From contig NC_064438.1 in the NCBI RefSeq assembly GCF_023343835.1, forward strand, positions 13,559,077 to 13,623,076: a stretch of DNA of 64,000 nucleotides, read 5' to 3'. The position numbers and the translations under genes are program-made. How positions within the stretch are numbered: position 1 is the first letter of the stretch; the number at the start of each line of letters is the position of its first letter. The DNA is from Lagopus muta. Lineage: Eukaryota > Chordata > Aves > Galliformes > Phasianidae. Of the stretch, positions 49,090 through 61,915 are shown piece after piece. The notes under the pieces were generated by a model. The model was given only the letters and a program-made list of their open reading frames with translations. It searched no databases and was not told where the DNA came from.

Positions 49090-49613
49090 GTGAGGTGGGC
49101 TTGGGGTACTGCGGCTTCCCAGCCCTTTAAGCTTGGGACGCTCACAGAGTTGAAGTGGGCAATGGGATTGTCAGTGGGGCTGGGGTGGTCTGTGGAGTTG
49201 AGTGATCTTGGAGTCATTGGGTGGCCAATGGGGTCAGACAGCCACTGGGATTGCCAGTAGGGTTGGGTTGACTGATGGCAGTTAAGCGATCATGGGGTTG
49301 TATTGTACAATGACGCTGAGGTAGCCGGTGGGGTGGCTGATGGGGTTGGGTGACCAGTGGAGTTGGGGTGGCCGATGAGATTGACTATGAGGTTGAGGTA
49401 GCCAGGGGTTTGATGTGGCGGATGGGATTGGGATTGCTGATCAGGTTGGGGTTGCCAATGGGGATTCAGGTGGCCAGTGGGGTTGCCAAAGACACTGGGG
49501 TTGCTGGTGGTGTTGAGGTGGCCGATAGGATTGAGCGGTCATAGGGTTGGAAGCTGAGGAGGCCGTTGGGGTTGGAGATGGAATAGACATGGTTTTTTAC
49601 AATCTCTCCACAG
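49090..49613 (+). other. ASCL2: Probable ASCL2 3'-UTR intron
   Basis: A strong donor (GAG-GTGAGG) lies 12 nt after the stop codon. A pyrimidine-rich tract ending tctctccacag (49603-49613) is a strong acceptor. Mammalian ASCL2 also has its whole frame in one exon and an intron in the 3' UTR (family knowledge). The intron would be 524 bp and is mostly minisatellite. Splicing was not tested. Confidence 0.55.
49140..49585 (+). repeat. Minisatellite, unit about 17-20 bp (ASCL2 downstream array)
   Basis: Roughly 20-24 degenerate units of the gttggggtggccaatgggg type, interrupted by variants. It is the same family as the array at 46735-46978, but more diverged. Confidence 0.85.
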
Positions 49614-50360
49614 CCATACCTTGATGCCTATGGTCTTCCGCAGCAGCCAGCAGTACCCTCCAAAATAAATCTCCCCCAGAAATTCTCAAGTTCCTCCTGG
49701 CTGCTTTCCTTGCTGGGCTGAAGTGCAATGGAGTCACGGCTCCGATGTCTGCTCTGGGGCTGCTGATGGACAAGGTTTTCACCCACTCCAGAGAATGGCT
49801 GTGCATCCCCTCGCAGCTACTTCCCATCAGCCTTTGGAAAGGGTGGAAAAAAGAAATGGAAACCACTTGATGCTTCCTTTTTTCTGGAGGGGGAGGGAAT
49901 TTTTTTTATAATGTCAGATTCTATTTTATATGCAACTTGAACCGCCTATGGGAAGAGTGGTGTATGAAGACTTATTTTTGTATGAGAAACCTTGGGGAAA
50001 AGGGTTAAGGAGGTAGCTCTATTTTCGGTCCAATTCCCTTGTTCTTGAACACTGCCAGCTGGAATGTTTGGGGAATATACACTGTTTAGATGAAAGGGTT
50101 TGTTTGTTTTTCTTTCTCCAAACACTTTACTAAAGGACTGCAAAGTTTTGTTGCATCTCACTGTGGTGTCTGACTCTGCCTGGTGTGAAGGTTCACTTCT
50201 CTGAAAACTGAAGTTGTTTTGTTGTTTTTTTTAAATGTATTGAAGGCATTTTTGTATGCACTTGCTAGGATTTCTTAAGTCGTACATATGCAGTTTTTAA
50301 AAAGAGTATCATATTTTATGTAAATTGACTTTATAAATAAAATTCTATTTATAAATGGAT
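49614..50360 (+). other. ASCL2: ASCL2 terminal 3' UTR exon
   Basis: It begins after the predicted acceptor, with normal composition, and becomes AT-rich after 49.9 kb. It ends about 20 nt after AATAAA at 50336-50341, followed by a GT-rich ggtgtatgta. This is a convincing transcript end about 1.28 kb after the stop codon. Confidence 0.7.
50336..50341 (+). promoter_or_regulatory. ASCL2: ASCL2 poly(A) signal AATAAA
   Basis: Canonical hexamer with a GT-rich element starting about 30 nt downstream. Confidence 0.8.
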
Positions 50361-53300
50361 TCTGAGCTGCAAGGTGTATGTATTATCCACCAAGTTAACA
50401 CCTGCCTGAGGACAGACAGCGCCCTGGGCTGTATGCACTTGCTAAAGGCAATCAGGAGCAGCACAGCATCACGCCACACTTGCTTATTGCTACTTGTAGT
50501 GCTGCCCACTTAGCAAAGATGGGCCAGAGGGGAGAAACAGGTGGCTCCAGGGCTGGCAACTCCTCTCCCAGGCGTGCAGGAGTTGCTGCAGGCAGCTCCT
50601 GGCCATCACTTCTGGGCTCACACTGAATACCTGCTTCAGAGGCAAGAAAAATTGCTGTGAGCCCAAACACAGCCACAAGAGCATGGAAACCTATGGCAGA
50701 GACTGTTACTTCCCTTCAGTAGCTCCAGTGAATGCTATTAGCGGTGTGAAACAGGCTGGCCTGTAGAATTTGCTAAGACAAGACAGAATGGGTTATTAAA
50801 ATTGACCCACTTTGCAAGAAACTGTATGTGCAAACCTTAAGTAATGCAAAGGTGGAATTTCCCCCACTAAATTTTGAGAGGTACGGTCACTCTCAAGCTC
50901 CAAATTCAGTAATTACAGTGGGTGCTCTGCAATCAGATCTACAAATGTATTCTACATACATAATGCCATCTCAAGAGGAAAAAAAAAAAACCAACAAAAA
51001 AAAAAACACCAAGGGAAAATACAGGCTCTAACAGCAGGATAGCATTAGGAGCTGCAGGCAAGGAGCCATACTAAGGAAGAGCTGCTGTGCTTACGGCCTG
51101 TTCCCTAACCAAGGCTGCTGTAACAAGCTGTCCCTTGGGAAGGCCCTGGGAATTGAAGTGCTCAGTGAATCTGTTGCTGAGGTTCTCCCCCATGCAGCTC
51201 ACCAACAGCCCCTGAGATGGCAGGGAGGCTGTCAGCTGGCCTGGGCTTAACTCATCTGTTGCACCTGGAGGAGCACCTGATTGGGGTGGGGGGAACAGGG
51301 GTTTGGTGTTGGCTTAAGGGCTTCATCCTCACAGAGTACATCTAAAAATGCAGCCAGACATTTAGGCTGGAGAGCTCTGAGGTCAAACCTCATGCAGATC
51401 CCACATGCTTATTCTCAGCCTAAGCCAATGGCTAACCCCTTTTCCAAATGAATTAGGAAGCAGGACTGCTGTGTTTGCCTTCACAAGTTTCCCATTCCAA
51501 CAGGAGGCATTTGTGTGGATGATTTTACTACGGGCTTGGCAGCTGTTTTCCTTCTTCAGAAGCACTGATTATTTCAGTATTTCCAATAGCAACGTTTGGC
51601 TTCAAGTCAAGACATTCCCAGCATCCTTACAAGGGTCAGCAGATCACCCAAACTACTGTTGCAGCAACACAAGAGTGGCATCAACTGTAACAGTGTTAGC
51701 AAGAAGTTAGCCACAAACAGTCATCATTTAAGTGATATTGACTTTAGGATAAGAGATTCTACAAGCTCACCCCTGGGCCTCTCTGCTCTGTGTGTGCAAA
51801 CTGTCAGACTGAAGGCATGGGGACAAGAGCATTCTGCTCATGAGAGTCACCTGTGCAGAGTCTCCACAAGCACATCATTTCTCCTAAGGGATATAGCTAG
51901 GGATTCAGTGCCCAAAACAGAAGCTCCAAGGCAGACACGAACCCAACTCTCAGGCCCAGAGCTGCAGGAGGATCAGGCAGGAGAACTGTGTTGAGGAATC
52001 AGAATTAGTGGGAAAGAGTAGGCAGCAGCAACCTAGGGTCACCAGGGAGCACGGGCTTGTCAGTGTGTAGCTACAAAACACTTCTGCAAGCCTCTTGTTT
52101 ACACCCATTTGACACAGCTACACATGTACAAAACCAGTGAGGAAACAAGACCTGAGCAGTTAGCTCACAGCTCCAGTTATTCAGACCCACAGCCCATGCT
52201 GGCCTCCTCTGTGTGGTCTTTGGTGTTTGTAAATTGCTTTTTAACCTGCCCCCAGCCCATCTCACACACCACCAAAACAGCTCGACCTTCCCATCTTCGC
52301 ACCCAGCAGTTCCCACATCACAGATGCACTGATGAAGTGGAAATAAGTTGTGGGACCACGCTAGGATGGGCAGCCCCTTCCCCAGACTTAAGTAACCCTT
52401 CTGTTTTCAACCACCTCCCCTGCTAGCATTTTGAGGTACTCAGGTCAAAGCTACACTTGTTTTACCCAGCACTTCCTTGCAACAAAGCACACTTCATTTC
52501 ACTGCAGGGGTTAAATGGTGCTCCTCCTCCTCATGGGCAGCTCAAGGCTTAGCTCCATGGCTGCCCTACCCTGGAGCCTGCATGTTGAGAAATGAGTTGC
52601 TGCTTCTCTATCCAAGGTCTGAAGACAGGTTTTGCTCTTACCAGTGCTTTGTCTCTATCATACTAACTAGCTTTTTCCATCCTTCCTCCCCACCATATTC
52701 ACAGAGGAGGATTAACCCTACACTGAAACACAAGCAGAAGAACAGAGAACTAGCCTTAACAAGGCATTTTCTAGACAGGGATCACTGTATACCTGCTGGG
52801 AGCATCACCAAAAGCATCATCCTCAAGAAATGCCCAGGCAGATGGGGTTCTCCAGCACCAGCAGGCAGGAAGAAACCAAGAGAAACATTTGATATCCGCC
52901 TAAGGTATCAGTGTTGATCTACAGTGAAGAAGAAACAGTCATGTAGAGAAACAGATGTAAGAGTACATGATCAACAGTGGCAGATACAGAAAGAACAGGG
53001 GTGTGATCTCAAGCATTAGGATAGCCCTACTGACTTCAGTCAGCTCATCCTTCACATGGCATGCAGACAGCAGGAAAGAAAATGCATTTGAACCTCAACC
53101 ACATAAATGCTTTTTTCTCTTTTTGTGGGTAGACCTTGGTAGGATCAGAGGCATAAACAGTAGAAAAGAAGAAAATGTTGATAATAGTATTGTTGGCTGC
53201 CAGAACCAGGGCAGTGCTGAAAGCTCGGACCTTGGAATATCCAGCTTACTGCTGCAGAAACCTGCCTTCTCTCCATCTCCTTTCATCTCCTGGCCTCAGC

Positions 53301-55162
53301 CCCACTGCTTTAAACTTCCAGTACAATGGTTACCCAGTCACCAGACCCAGTAAACTGTGCTTGCTTTTTAAGTTTGGCTTTTCATATATATATATATTTT
53401 TTTTTTTACAAAGGGGAAGAAAAACCAACACAGAGGAGCATGATAGCCCCAAGGGGAATTTTCTGTTAAAGCCACTGCCAAAAGAATGACCAACTTGTAA
53501 GTGAGATGTTGACACTTTTATAACACTGCAAATATCTTGTTTTAGAGTAAAACACTTCAAGTAGTGTGTTGTTGTTTGTTTTTTTTTTTTTTACTTTAAA
53601 GAAATAGATTTTGTCAGGATATTAAATACTAGGAGGAAATGTTGCAATACTCAACACATTCTCTCTTCTTGCCATTTCCCCATTTCATACACACAACTTC
53701 ATCAAGATTTCACAAAGGAGCCCCAGTCCCTATAGCAGAACAATGCATGCAAAGAACAGATGAAACTTACTAGGCAAATAAAACCTAGTGCAGAAGAATG
53801 CACAAACATAATAGTTCTCTTACCAACACACAGAGACCTCCCCCCTAGTTCTCAGCATCAGTTTGACTCCACCAAGGGCTTGATTATATCAAATGGAAGC
53901 CAACTGGTTTGAGTGCAAGCACCTGCTTCCTTTGGTGAAGCACCTGTGTGCCATTCCCTGATGAAGGGGCTCTGCACTTATCCCTGTCTCTCTTCTGGCC
54001 TAGGAAACACATGGCACCAGAGTAGGTGTGCAGCACATGCTGCATTTGGGTCTGATTTGAATGGAGATGAGGATGCTCTGCACCAACTCCTTGCCCAATT
54101 CCCCCCAAACCCTCTCCAGCAGCAATGATGGCTGTCCCACCGCTGCATCCCCACGTGCTGCAGAGATCTAGGGCAGCACAGGGGTAGTTTACACCCTTCA
54201 GTCTTTGGTCTCACTGCAGGACAGTCAGTAAACAGGGGTGAGAGCAGAGAGGCTTTTGAAGTGGGGAGACCACAAAGCTCATTTAGGATGCACACACCAC
54301 TGAAAAACCCCAACCACCAGACAGTAATAACTTCAAACCAGTGCTGACTGGAGTTGAAAACAGAGATGTATGGGCAGAAAAAGAGCACCTAAGCCAAGTA
54401 CAGAAGTGGTGTAAACTGAATATGACTCTGTTTATGATGCTGGAGAGAGCTAATGGTTGCCGGCAGGCAAGTCTTGCTGTTAAAGAAAATCACACACCTT
54501 TCAAGTCTAGCAGAAATCATGATGAACCACCTCTGTGCAGTGCAATCAGGTGGAGAGAGCAAGGCTGGTATCCACGTCCTACATATCACATGGCCAGTTG
54601 GACTATACTGTGAAGTTAGGATCCTTAGTGGCATCTGGGGTGCCAGAAGGGTAGATGGACTTGGTGTGGGACACTGCCTGCAAACTGTTTGCTTTTGCTG
54701 CCTTTGGGGAGCAAGTGAACTGAACAACCTCCTGCTGCCTTCTCAGCCTGATTTCTCACTCCCTGGTGAAGCAGCATCACCATTGCAACGCTGCATCCTT
54801 CCCTTGGTAGCATCACTGTATGCCATACAGTAACCTGTAATAAGCTTCCCACTAAGTTCTGAGCAATATGGAAACTATTAGTTTGCCAGAACTAAGTTAT
54901 TTATTAAGAATAGAGTGGGAAATTTGTTGCTGCTTGCTTTCCCCTAATAATTTATGGACTGAACTGAGACTTTATTTTTGAGCAGAAGATGCTCAACAGC
55001 TCCAAGCCTGTTCTACATCAGCCATCATGCACAGCTGCATCCTGTGCTCCTGCAGCCCAGCAAGATGAGGTGGTCCAGCCACAGAGACTGCATCAGCAAT
55101 GGAGTACTCATAAACCAATCACTTTAGCTCACTACTACAGCTGCTCCTACAAGGTGCAAGGA

Positions 55163-55233
55163 TCAGATCTGTTGATTGAACCTGATGATCCTGAAGGTCT
55201 TTTCCAATCTAGATGATCCTATGATTCTATGAC
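55163..55233 (+). mobile_element. CR1 LINE 3' end remnant
   Basis: cctgatgatcctgaaggtct, tttccaatctagatgatcct and atgattctatgac, forward orientation. Confidence 0.85.
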
Positions 55234-55625
55234 TCAAGACACGAGGACTTTGGACCTCATTCCTTACCTGGAGTCTGGAAACATCAGGAATTTTCAAGCT
55301 GGGACTTGCTTTGTGCAATGGACTCCAACAGCACAGCCTTTCCAATGGCAAGAATTTCCCCCAACAGAGCTGAAGTCAGCTGCAGAGAAGTGGAGGGATG
55401 CATGGGGATTCTTGTCCCAAAACTACTTCAGCCACTGGGATAGATTGGATATTCTGAATTTACATTCCTAAAGCAGCATGGAATGGGATCCATCCGGCAG
55501 AATAGCCCTAAGCATCTCCTGCCCCCTACAAAGACTTTTTCCTCTGTTCTTTTGCCTTCAATATCCACCCCCCCAACTCACCTTTAAATTAATGTTACAT
55601 CTTGTTCCGCTCTGCTTTTTTTCTT

Positions 55626-55725
55626 AGAAAAAGAGATGGAAGTGGGAGGTGGAGGGCAAAAGAAGGGAAGAAAATGGGAAGAAGGGAAGAAAGTGAGAGG
55701 CAAGGAGGGTGAGGATGGGGCAGGA
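55626..55725 (+). repeat. Polypurine tract
   Basis: About 100 bp, almost all A and G on the plus strand, with gggaagaaa-type near-repeats. Confidence 0.8.
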
Positions 55726-57835
55726 TGGCCTCTGGCTGCCATACACTGGGCTGAGCCCTATCCATCTAAATAAAGGGACTGTCCTGACTGTGTCCCAGCT
55801 GGAAGAGGTTTTGTTGTATTTTGGGTTTTGAGTTGTCCCTCCCCTCCCCCTTCCCCCCCTTCTTTCATCCAAACCACATCAAAGTGCCCTGTATCCCCCA
55901 GGCCTTTCCGCTCCATCCCTGGAGGCACAATGTCCCCTCTTGTGGCCACCCCGAGGCAACTTTTCCTACCTCCTTCCTCTCATCCTGATGTAAATAAACC
56001 CCATGGAGAGCGAGGCAAGGAATAGAGTGGGACAGATGTGCCATCCGACCTACCCCAGCAAAGCAGTGATGGCATGATTATGGGGAGGGTGTAAGAGGGT
56101 GGCATGTGCTCAGGGGTGGGTTCACTTGCTCAATGCCCTACAGCAAGTTGGGGTGGAGTGATTCAGAGAGATTTTGCAAATTTTGCCCCAAAAAAAGAGT
56201 GTGACTGCTTTTCCAAGCCTGCACGTGTCCCTGAGAAATCCAAAAGCACAGAGGCATGATACAGCCCATAACCTATGAAATCCTAAAGCCTTCGTTCTGT
56301 GTGTTTGATGCTGTCCAAAACAGAGGAGACCTCTCCACCCCAAAGTCCTTGTCTGCCAGTTTCAAATACTTCTTTGGCCGCTCAAGGTGATACAGTCAGA
56401 TCCTAAATTAGCCTCTTATAATCTAAATTGAATGTAGACACAGAAAATCCCCTGCTTTCTGATGTTTCTGGTTACACAATAACCCTGGCTCTCCTCCTCA
56501 GAGGAGTGAAATGGCAGGATTTTGAAATTCCTTGTTGGTTCATGTTTGCATATAAATGCTGATTTTATCTTTTCTGTACACAAAGTAAACACAAAGCTGT
56601 TTTACAATAATGTTGCCGTTGAAACATGCACTCGGGATGGCAAAACAACCCTGACTTAGATACGTTTCCAGGCCCAAGGACCATTCTTTCACAAGAAGAA
56701 GCCACCTTCTCCAAGATGCTCACCTCACCCTTGTCCTGTTGGTTTGGTTCAACACTCAGCTTTCATCAGGCAGGAATAATATTCAGAAGTAGAAGTGAAG
56801 TGGTGATGGTAAAAAGATGTTGGTTGTCCCAGGCCAGCAAGGATGGAGCTGAAGTGTTCCATAGACCCCCATGAGATGTGCACTAAGATGTCAGTGCCCA
56901 GCTCCACTGAAATTTGGCAGTGATGGCACTCACTTTAAGAGACTGGATGCTGCAGAAACTCCATCCCAAAATTAACTACCTCTGATGGAAGAGGTGCTCT
57001 TAGGTGTGACAGGAGATGATAAAAATCCAGAACAAACATCCCCCTTCGGCCATTCTGGAGTGTGGTGTCTGCTCCAAATTAGTCACTTGACTAGTCATTG
57101 GTGTTAATAGCCCACAAAGACCAAAGCTGTCTTTCTGCTTGCTGCAGAATGATTATTTGACAGGTAGATCACCCCTGGGTGATGCCCGTCCCTCCTGGAG
57201 GCTGTAGGTGGGTCTGTGGTGAGCAGATTCATCACTTGTATCCAGCTTAGGTGGTCACGGGTTGATGAGTTGCCTCCTGCCCTATATACTTGAGTGCTCT
57301 GGGAGGCTGAAGCACTTCTATTGAAGAAGTCACCTCTAAAATAGCACATATTCAGCCCAAAGTTCACTGAAGTCCAGACTGACATAGCTTTCAGTGGATT
57401 TTGTGTCAGTTGACAAGTCTGTTGAAATGCATGAGGCTGTATGAAATGAACCCTTCTTTGCTGATATTCTCTGTACCTGTTCTACAACATAGATCTAATT
57501 AAAAAAAAGCCCACAATCTCTATCCCTGACCAACAAACCTTCACCTTTAAATGGTAATAATTGCATCCGGAGAAAACTGGGCAGCACTTTGTTCATGTCC
57601 AAGCGATCACATATGATTCAAATCATTCTATGTTTGTCACTGCAGGAGAAAAACTTGAAAATGCCATCATTTCCTATGTCCTTAAGCTGCTCTTGTTGGA
57701 ATCAGTGGGAGAAGTCCATAGTAAGAAGCCTGCTGACATGGCCACCTGAGAAAGACTCATGAGTCGGCAGTGGAAAGCATGGATCGCTCCTGTAACACAG
57801 AGGTTAAATCACAGCACATCACAGCCCTTGCTGTC

Positions 57836-57868
57836 ATTTGCATCCAGATAATTAATACCAATGCAAAT
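57836..57868. promoter_or_regulatory. Inverted pair of octamer motifs
   Basis: ATTTGCAT at 57836-57843 and its exact complement ATGCAAAT at 57861-57868 flank an AT-rich centre containing AATTAAT. It could be a POU/homeodomain-binding element. Function is inferred. Confidence 0.4.
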
Positions 57869-59399
57869 TTCATTACTATGGGCAGAGCCTGTCCGGAAGT
57901 CTGAGCATCAGGCAGGACCAGAGTAAAACAAAAAGTGTATTGAGTTGTCAGAAATTGTAGAAAATGCATAGGTATCCAGGCTGTAAATGCATGAGGTCCT
58001 CATCTGACCTTGCTTGGGTGGCTTTTACTGCCTACATCATTCCTATAGCAAACTCAAATGGGTTTCAGTCCATAAAGAAGATGGGAACTCTATTAATTGC
58101 CTTCTGGCTTTGAGGCAAATCCAACTCCACCTCTCCCTGAACCTTCCTCCTGCCAGAATCCCAAATCCTGGTCCCTCCTGAATGCCTAGGGATTTTCCAA
58201 GGGCTGGAGAGTCCTGCCCCTGTCAGCCTCCATGTCTGCATGGCGAGGCACACATCTCCCTACAAAAAGCCCTATGATATGCATCCTCTATAGGCTCTAG
58301 GTGTCACCGCATCCATCTGGCATGCCCTCCATGTCCCTGTAGCTCCTGCGTCACCTCCGGCCTCGCCAGGCAGTGATTAGTGGTGCCCATCAATCAGTAA
58401 AGAACGTGGCGGGCGGTTTGTGATTAACCTTGGGGGACCTTGTCCTCCTGCCACCGTGTTCCTCCGGAGCCCCCCTCAGGTTATCTGTGAAATGAGGCAG
58501 GATGCACTGGAGCCCTGGAGGACAGCTCTCCTGTTCTTTTCTTATGGAAATGGAGAGGTCCCCACTGCTCCTTTGAAGTTTGCTCTGCAGGGGTAAAAAA
58601 AAAAAAAAAAAAAAAAAAATCCAACAAAAAAAACAAGCACCATGTTTTCCTCCAAGAACATAAAGCAGGGAACAAGGTTTGGTTAACTTTGGGTTAGCGG
58701 AAAGTTTTCTTCTGAGAAGAGAAAGTGTCAAACCTTGGGGCAATTAATACAGAGGACAGAACTGTGTTGGATACCTTCCTGGCCATGCTTGTGCCTGGGT
58801 GGCATTAGGACACCCTGCATGTGCTGGACCAACACAGCACAAAGTACAGTTCTTGCTTTCCAATAGTGATGATAGTGATTTCTTAATTGGTTACAGTGCC
58901 GTTTAATAGCATTATCATTATCCAGCTCTGGTTGGAGAGACTAAGCTCTGGCAGGTGGGAAGCACTTCTGCTTTCCCTTCTCTAACCAGCCTTAGCACTC
59001 ACTCATTTGCTTATAATCACCAAGGGGCTTTGCTGATAAGAAATAAAGCCCTAAGTGCTCCCATTCCAGACTCATGGGGCTCTATTTGGTCTCGTCCCTT
59101 GCTGATAAGCATGCAAATCAACAAACGGACTGCAATTAATATCCAAATCCCTTTCAAGAGATGCCCTTGAGCACTTCAGAGCTGGGTTGTACTAAATATT
59201 TGTCTCTTATTTGAATGGACACAAAGAACATTTGGAACTGCGTTGTTCATATATGAACACACGCAGTTGGTCTTGCATGGAGCACAGAAGCCTCGACCTG
59301 CCTGGGGCAAAGCCCTGGCTGCTCTGGGCTTTGTAAGTTGGGTGCTTGGGCTGAGGAATACCCCAGGCTCCCCAGCTCCCCTTCCAGTGGGATAAACAA

Positions 59400-59513
59400 A
59401 GGGTAGATGTTGTACTGGGGGACATGGTTAGTGGGCATGGTGGGGATGGGCTGACGATCAGACTAGATGATCTAAGTGGTCTTTTCCAGCCCTATTGATT
59501 CTGTGATTCAAAG
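59400..59513 (+). mobile_element. CR1 LINE 3' end remnant
   Basis: gacatggttagtgggcatgg, cagactagatgatctaagtg and ttttccagccctattgattc, forward orientation. Confidence 0.88.
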
Positions 59514-60079
59514 TTGAGTGTGCAGGAGACCTTAAGGGACGGGCATGCATGGAAACCACCATATTTACAACTGCTGAAGCCCAGTCAGCTGGGAGAGACC
59601 CCCAGGGTCATAGGCACCTCAACCGGTTGGCTAAGCACTAATCCCACCTCAAGGGCTGAAGAAGCGAGGTCAGGTTCCACTGCAGCACCCGTGGAGGTAG
59701 GGCAAGGCAGGGAGCGAGTGCGGCTATTAAGATCTCCCTTCAAATGTTATTAAATAATATTTTGCTGCTGCAGCACGACAGGTGTGGAGGCGCAGGCAGG
59801 TAAACACAGCCTGGAGCAGGGCAGCCCGCCAAGTCTGTTTCCTTACATAAATCTCTCCACTTCAAGGTATGCAATTAATCCCGGCTCCAGCCTCCGTTCA
59901 CCACAGACCTTCTTTGTACACATGATGCATTAATCACCACAAAAGACTTTTGCATTTCTGCTATTGCTCCTGCTTTGCAGGCCAGCTAGTGCAAATAAAT
60001 TGAAGGACCAGCAGAAAGCCCAGGACATGGTGGTAAAGGTAGGTTGGTGGCGGCATCTGTGACCAGGCATGAAGATCGG

Positions 60080-60137
60080 CATGCATGTGTATGTGTGTGT
60101 GCATGCCTGTGTGTATGCACACACATGTGTGTGCACA
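60080..60137 (+). repeat. TG/CA alternating tract
   Basis: Imperfect tgtgtg, tgcatg and cacaca run of about 58 bp. Confidence 0.85.
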
Positions 60138-61784
60138 TCTCTCTGCCACACTATGGCATTGTCACAGCCCATCTGAACCTGATTCTCCCAGCAGATCCCC
60201 TGCTGCATGCTCCCTGGAAACAGTGGATGTTAATAAGTAACAGCTCCCCACCCAAAGTTTTATAGGAGCGATTACAAGAAGTTCTCATTAAAAAAAGAAC
60301 ACAAGAGTACAGCAGATCCCCATCAGGAAGCCTGAGCCTGCAAGAGCCTGCATGTATGTTTGCACCCTGGTGTGGCCGCAGCCCTATCTCCTGCATCTTG
60401 ATGGAGCAGGAGGGCACGGCTGGCGCAGACTGCCCACCCCATGCCAGTCCCAACACCAGCTTCCCCGTTTCAGCAAGCCCAAACCCTTCATGCTGCCCAT
60501 GTCCAACCTGGGCTCAGCTTTACTGAAAAGTCACTGTGGTATACAACAGGATACAGCTTGGACCTAAAGCCCTCTTGGCCTCGTGATACAGTCTGTGTTC
60601 AGGTGTCAAGAGCCACCTGTTCCCCCTTATATTCCCCATTTTGCTTTCCACAGTGCACACTATGGGTTTTTACATTCCTTTATACATTAGCAGAAACAAG
60701 ACTCCAGGAATGGAGTCTCAGCTATGACCTCTCTGGTCCTTAAATTTTCATTAAAACCCCATAGTGGAGCAGAGTTTGATGGAGTTGCAAATCATCAGTC
60801 TGGTGCTGTCCCTGCCTGTCTGTTTGTTCTCACCTCTGAGCATGACTGTTCCTCTGCTCTCATCCCTCACATCTCCTCCTCCCCAGCTGTTTTTGGAAGG
60901 TGCTCAGGGCCTTGAATTTACCTGGCTTTACTGTCAACATGTACAGCCCTATAAATCATTACTGCAGAAGCAAGGACTTCAGCTCAGATTGGGTCCGTGG
61001 GGAGGGATTTGGTGGGAAAGCAGAGGAAAATGGGAGCAGATGGCTTGTGTGTGCCCAGAGCACTCCTATCTCCAAGGCCTTGTAAAAATTACGGATGCTC
61101 TTCTTCAAAGCAGCGGAGGTCAGAGCACAGAGAAGGCAAATGCCCACCCTGCTCCTGCTGGGATGCTTTTCATCCCCATCTGCTTGTAGAGGGTCAAGGG
61201 CTGAGCCTTCCTCCTCCTGATAACGAGGGTTGTGAGCAAGGCTGGGGCTCGCTGTGTGCCTCCAACTGCCTGATTTGGCTTGGCTGATGGCCGTGCAGCG
61301 TTGAGCACAGCCAACGTGATGTCTGTGGGGAATACATCTGTGCAACATGGCTGGGTGGTGGGGGCAGGGGGTGACTGTGATGGGATAGAGGCTTCTCAGC
61401 TGCCCGATGGCCAAAGATATCCTGTTCCAGTCCTGCAGGCTGCTCAGTGCCACTGCTTGCCCAAAAGCCTTTCTTGTGCTTCTTGTACTCCTCTGGCTCT
61501 AGTGTTTGTCCCTGGATTCTGCCTCTCCTCACTTCCATCAAGCCAAAGAAAGCCACTGGGCTTCTCCAGCTGCAATTTCCATTTCTGTGGCCTTTTTCTT
61601 GGATGAGAGATAGACTGCAAGGTGCTGATTCAAAGCCGTTTTGTCAGAGCTAAAGCAGAAAACAGGCTTTCCCATTTGCAGAGGGAAGATGTGTCCATCC
61701 TACCACGGCAGGCAGGGCATGGTTTGAAGGCAGTTCCGATGAGATAGCCACTCACCCTGAGATAAAGCTGCTGAAGACCAATGT

Positions 61785-61915
61785 TAATTAAACAGAGAGA
61801 ACATTTTTGTTTCAGCATGTTTATTAATTGCTATTATGACTATTCATAATTTACATTGCAGTAATGCCTACAGGTCTGAATTAGCCGCATGGAGTCATTA
61901 TGCTGCATGGTGAGC
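61785..61915. promoter_or_regulatory. Candidate conserved non-coding element
   Basis: AT-rich block with TTAATTAA, TTAATTG, TCATAATT and ATTAGC cores, standing out from neighbouring balanced sequence. It is proposed as an enhancer candidate from motif density only. Confidence 0.25.

Larger units (their letters stand above)
50361..57700. other. Intergenic region downstream of ASCL2, first part
   Basis: 7.3 kb without a recognisable gene. It has one short CR1 end (55163-55233), a polypurine tract (55626-55725) and AT/T runs (53384-53407 and about 53578-53592). The open frames present match no family I know. Confidence 0.6.
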
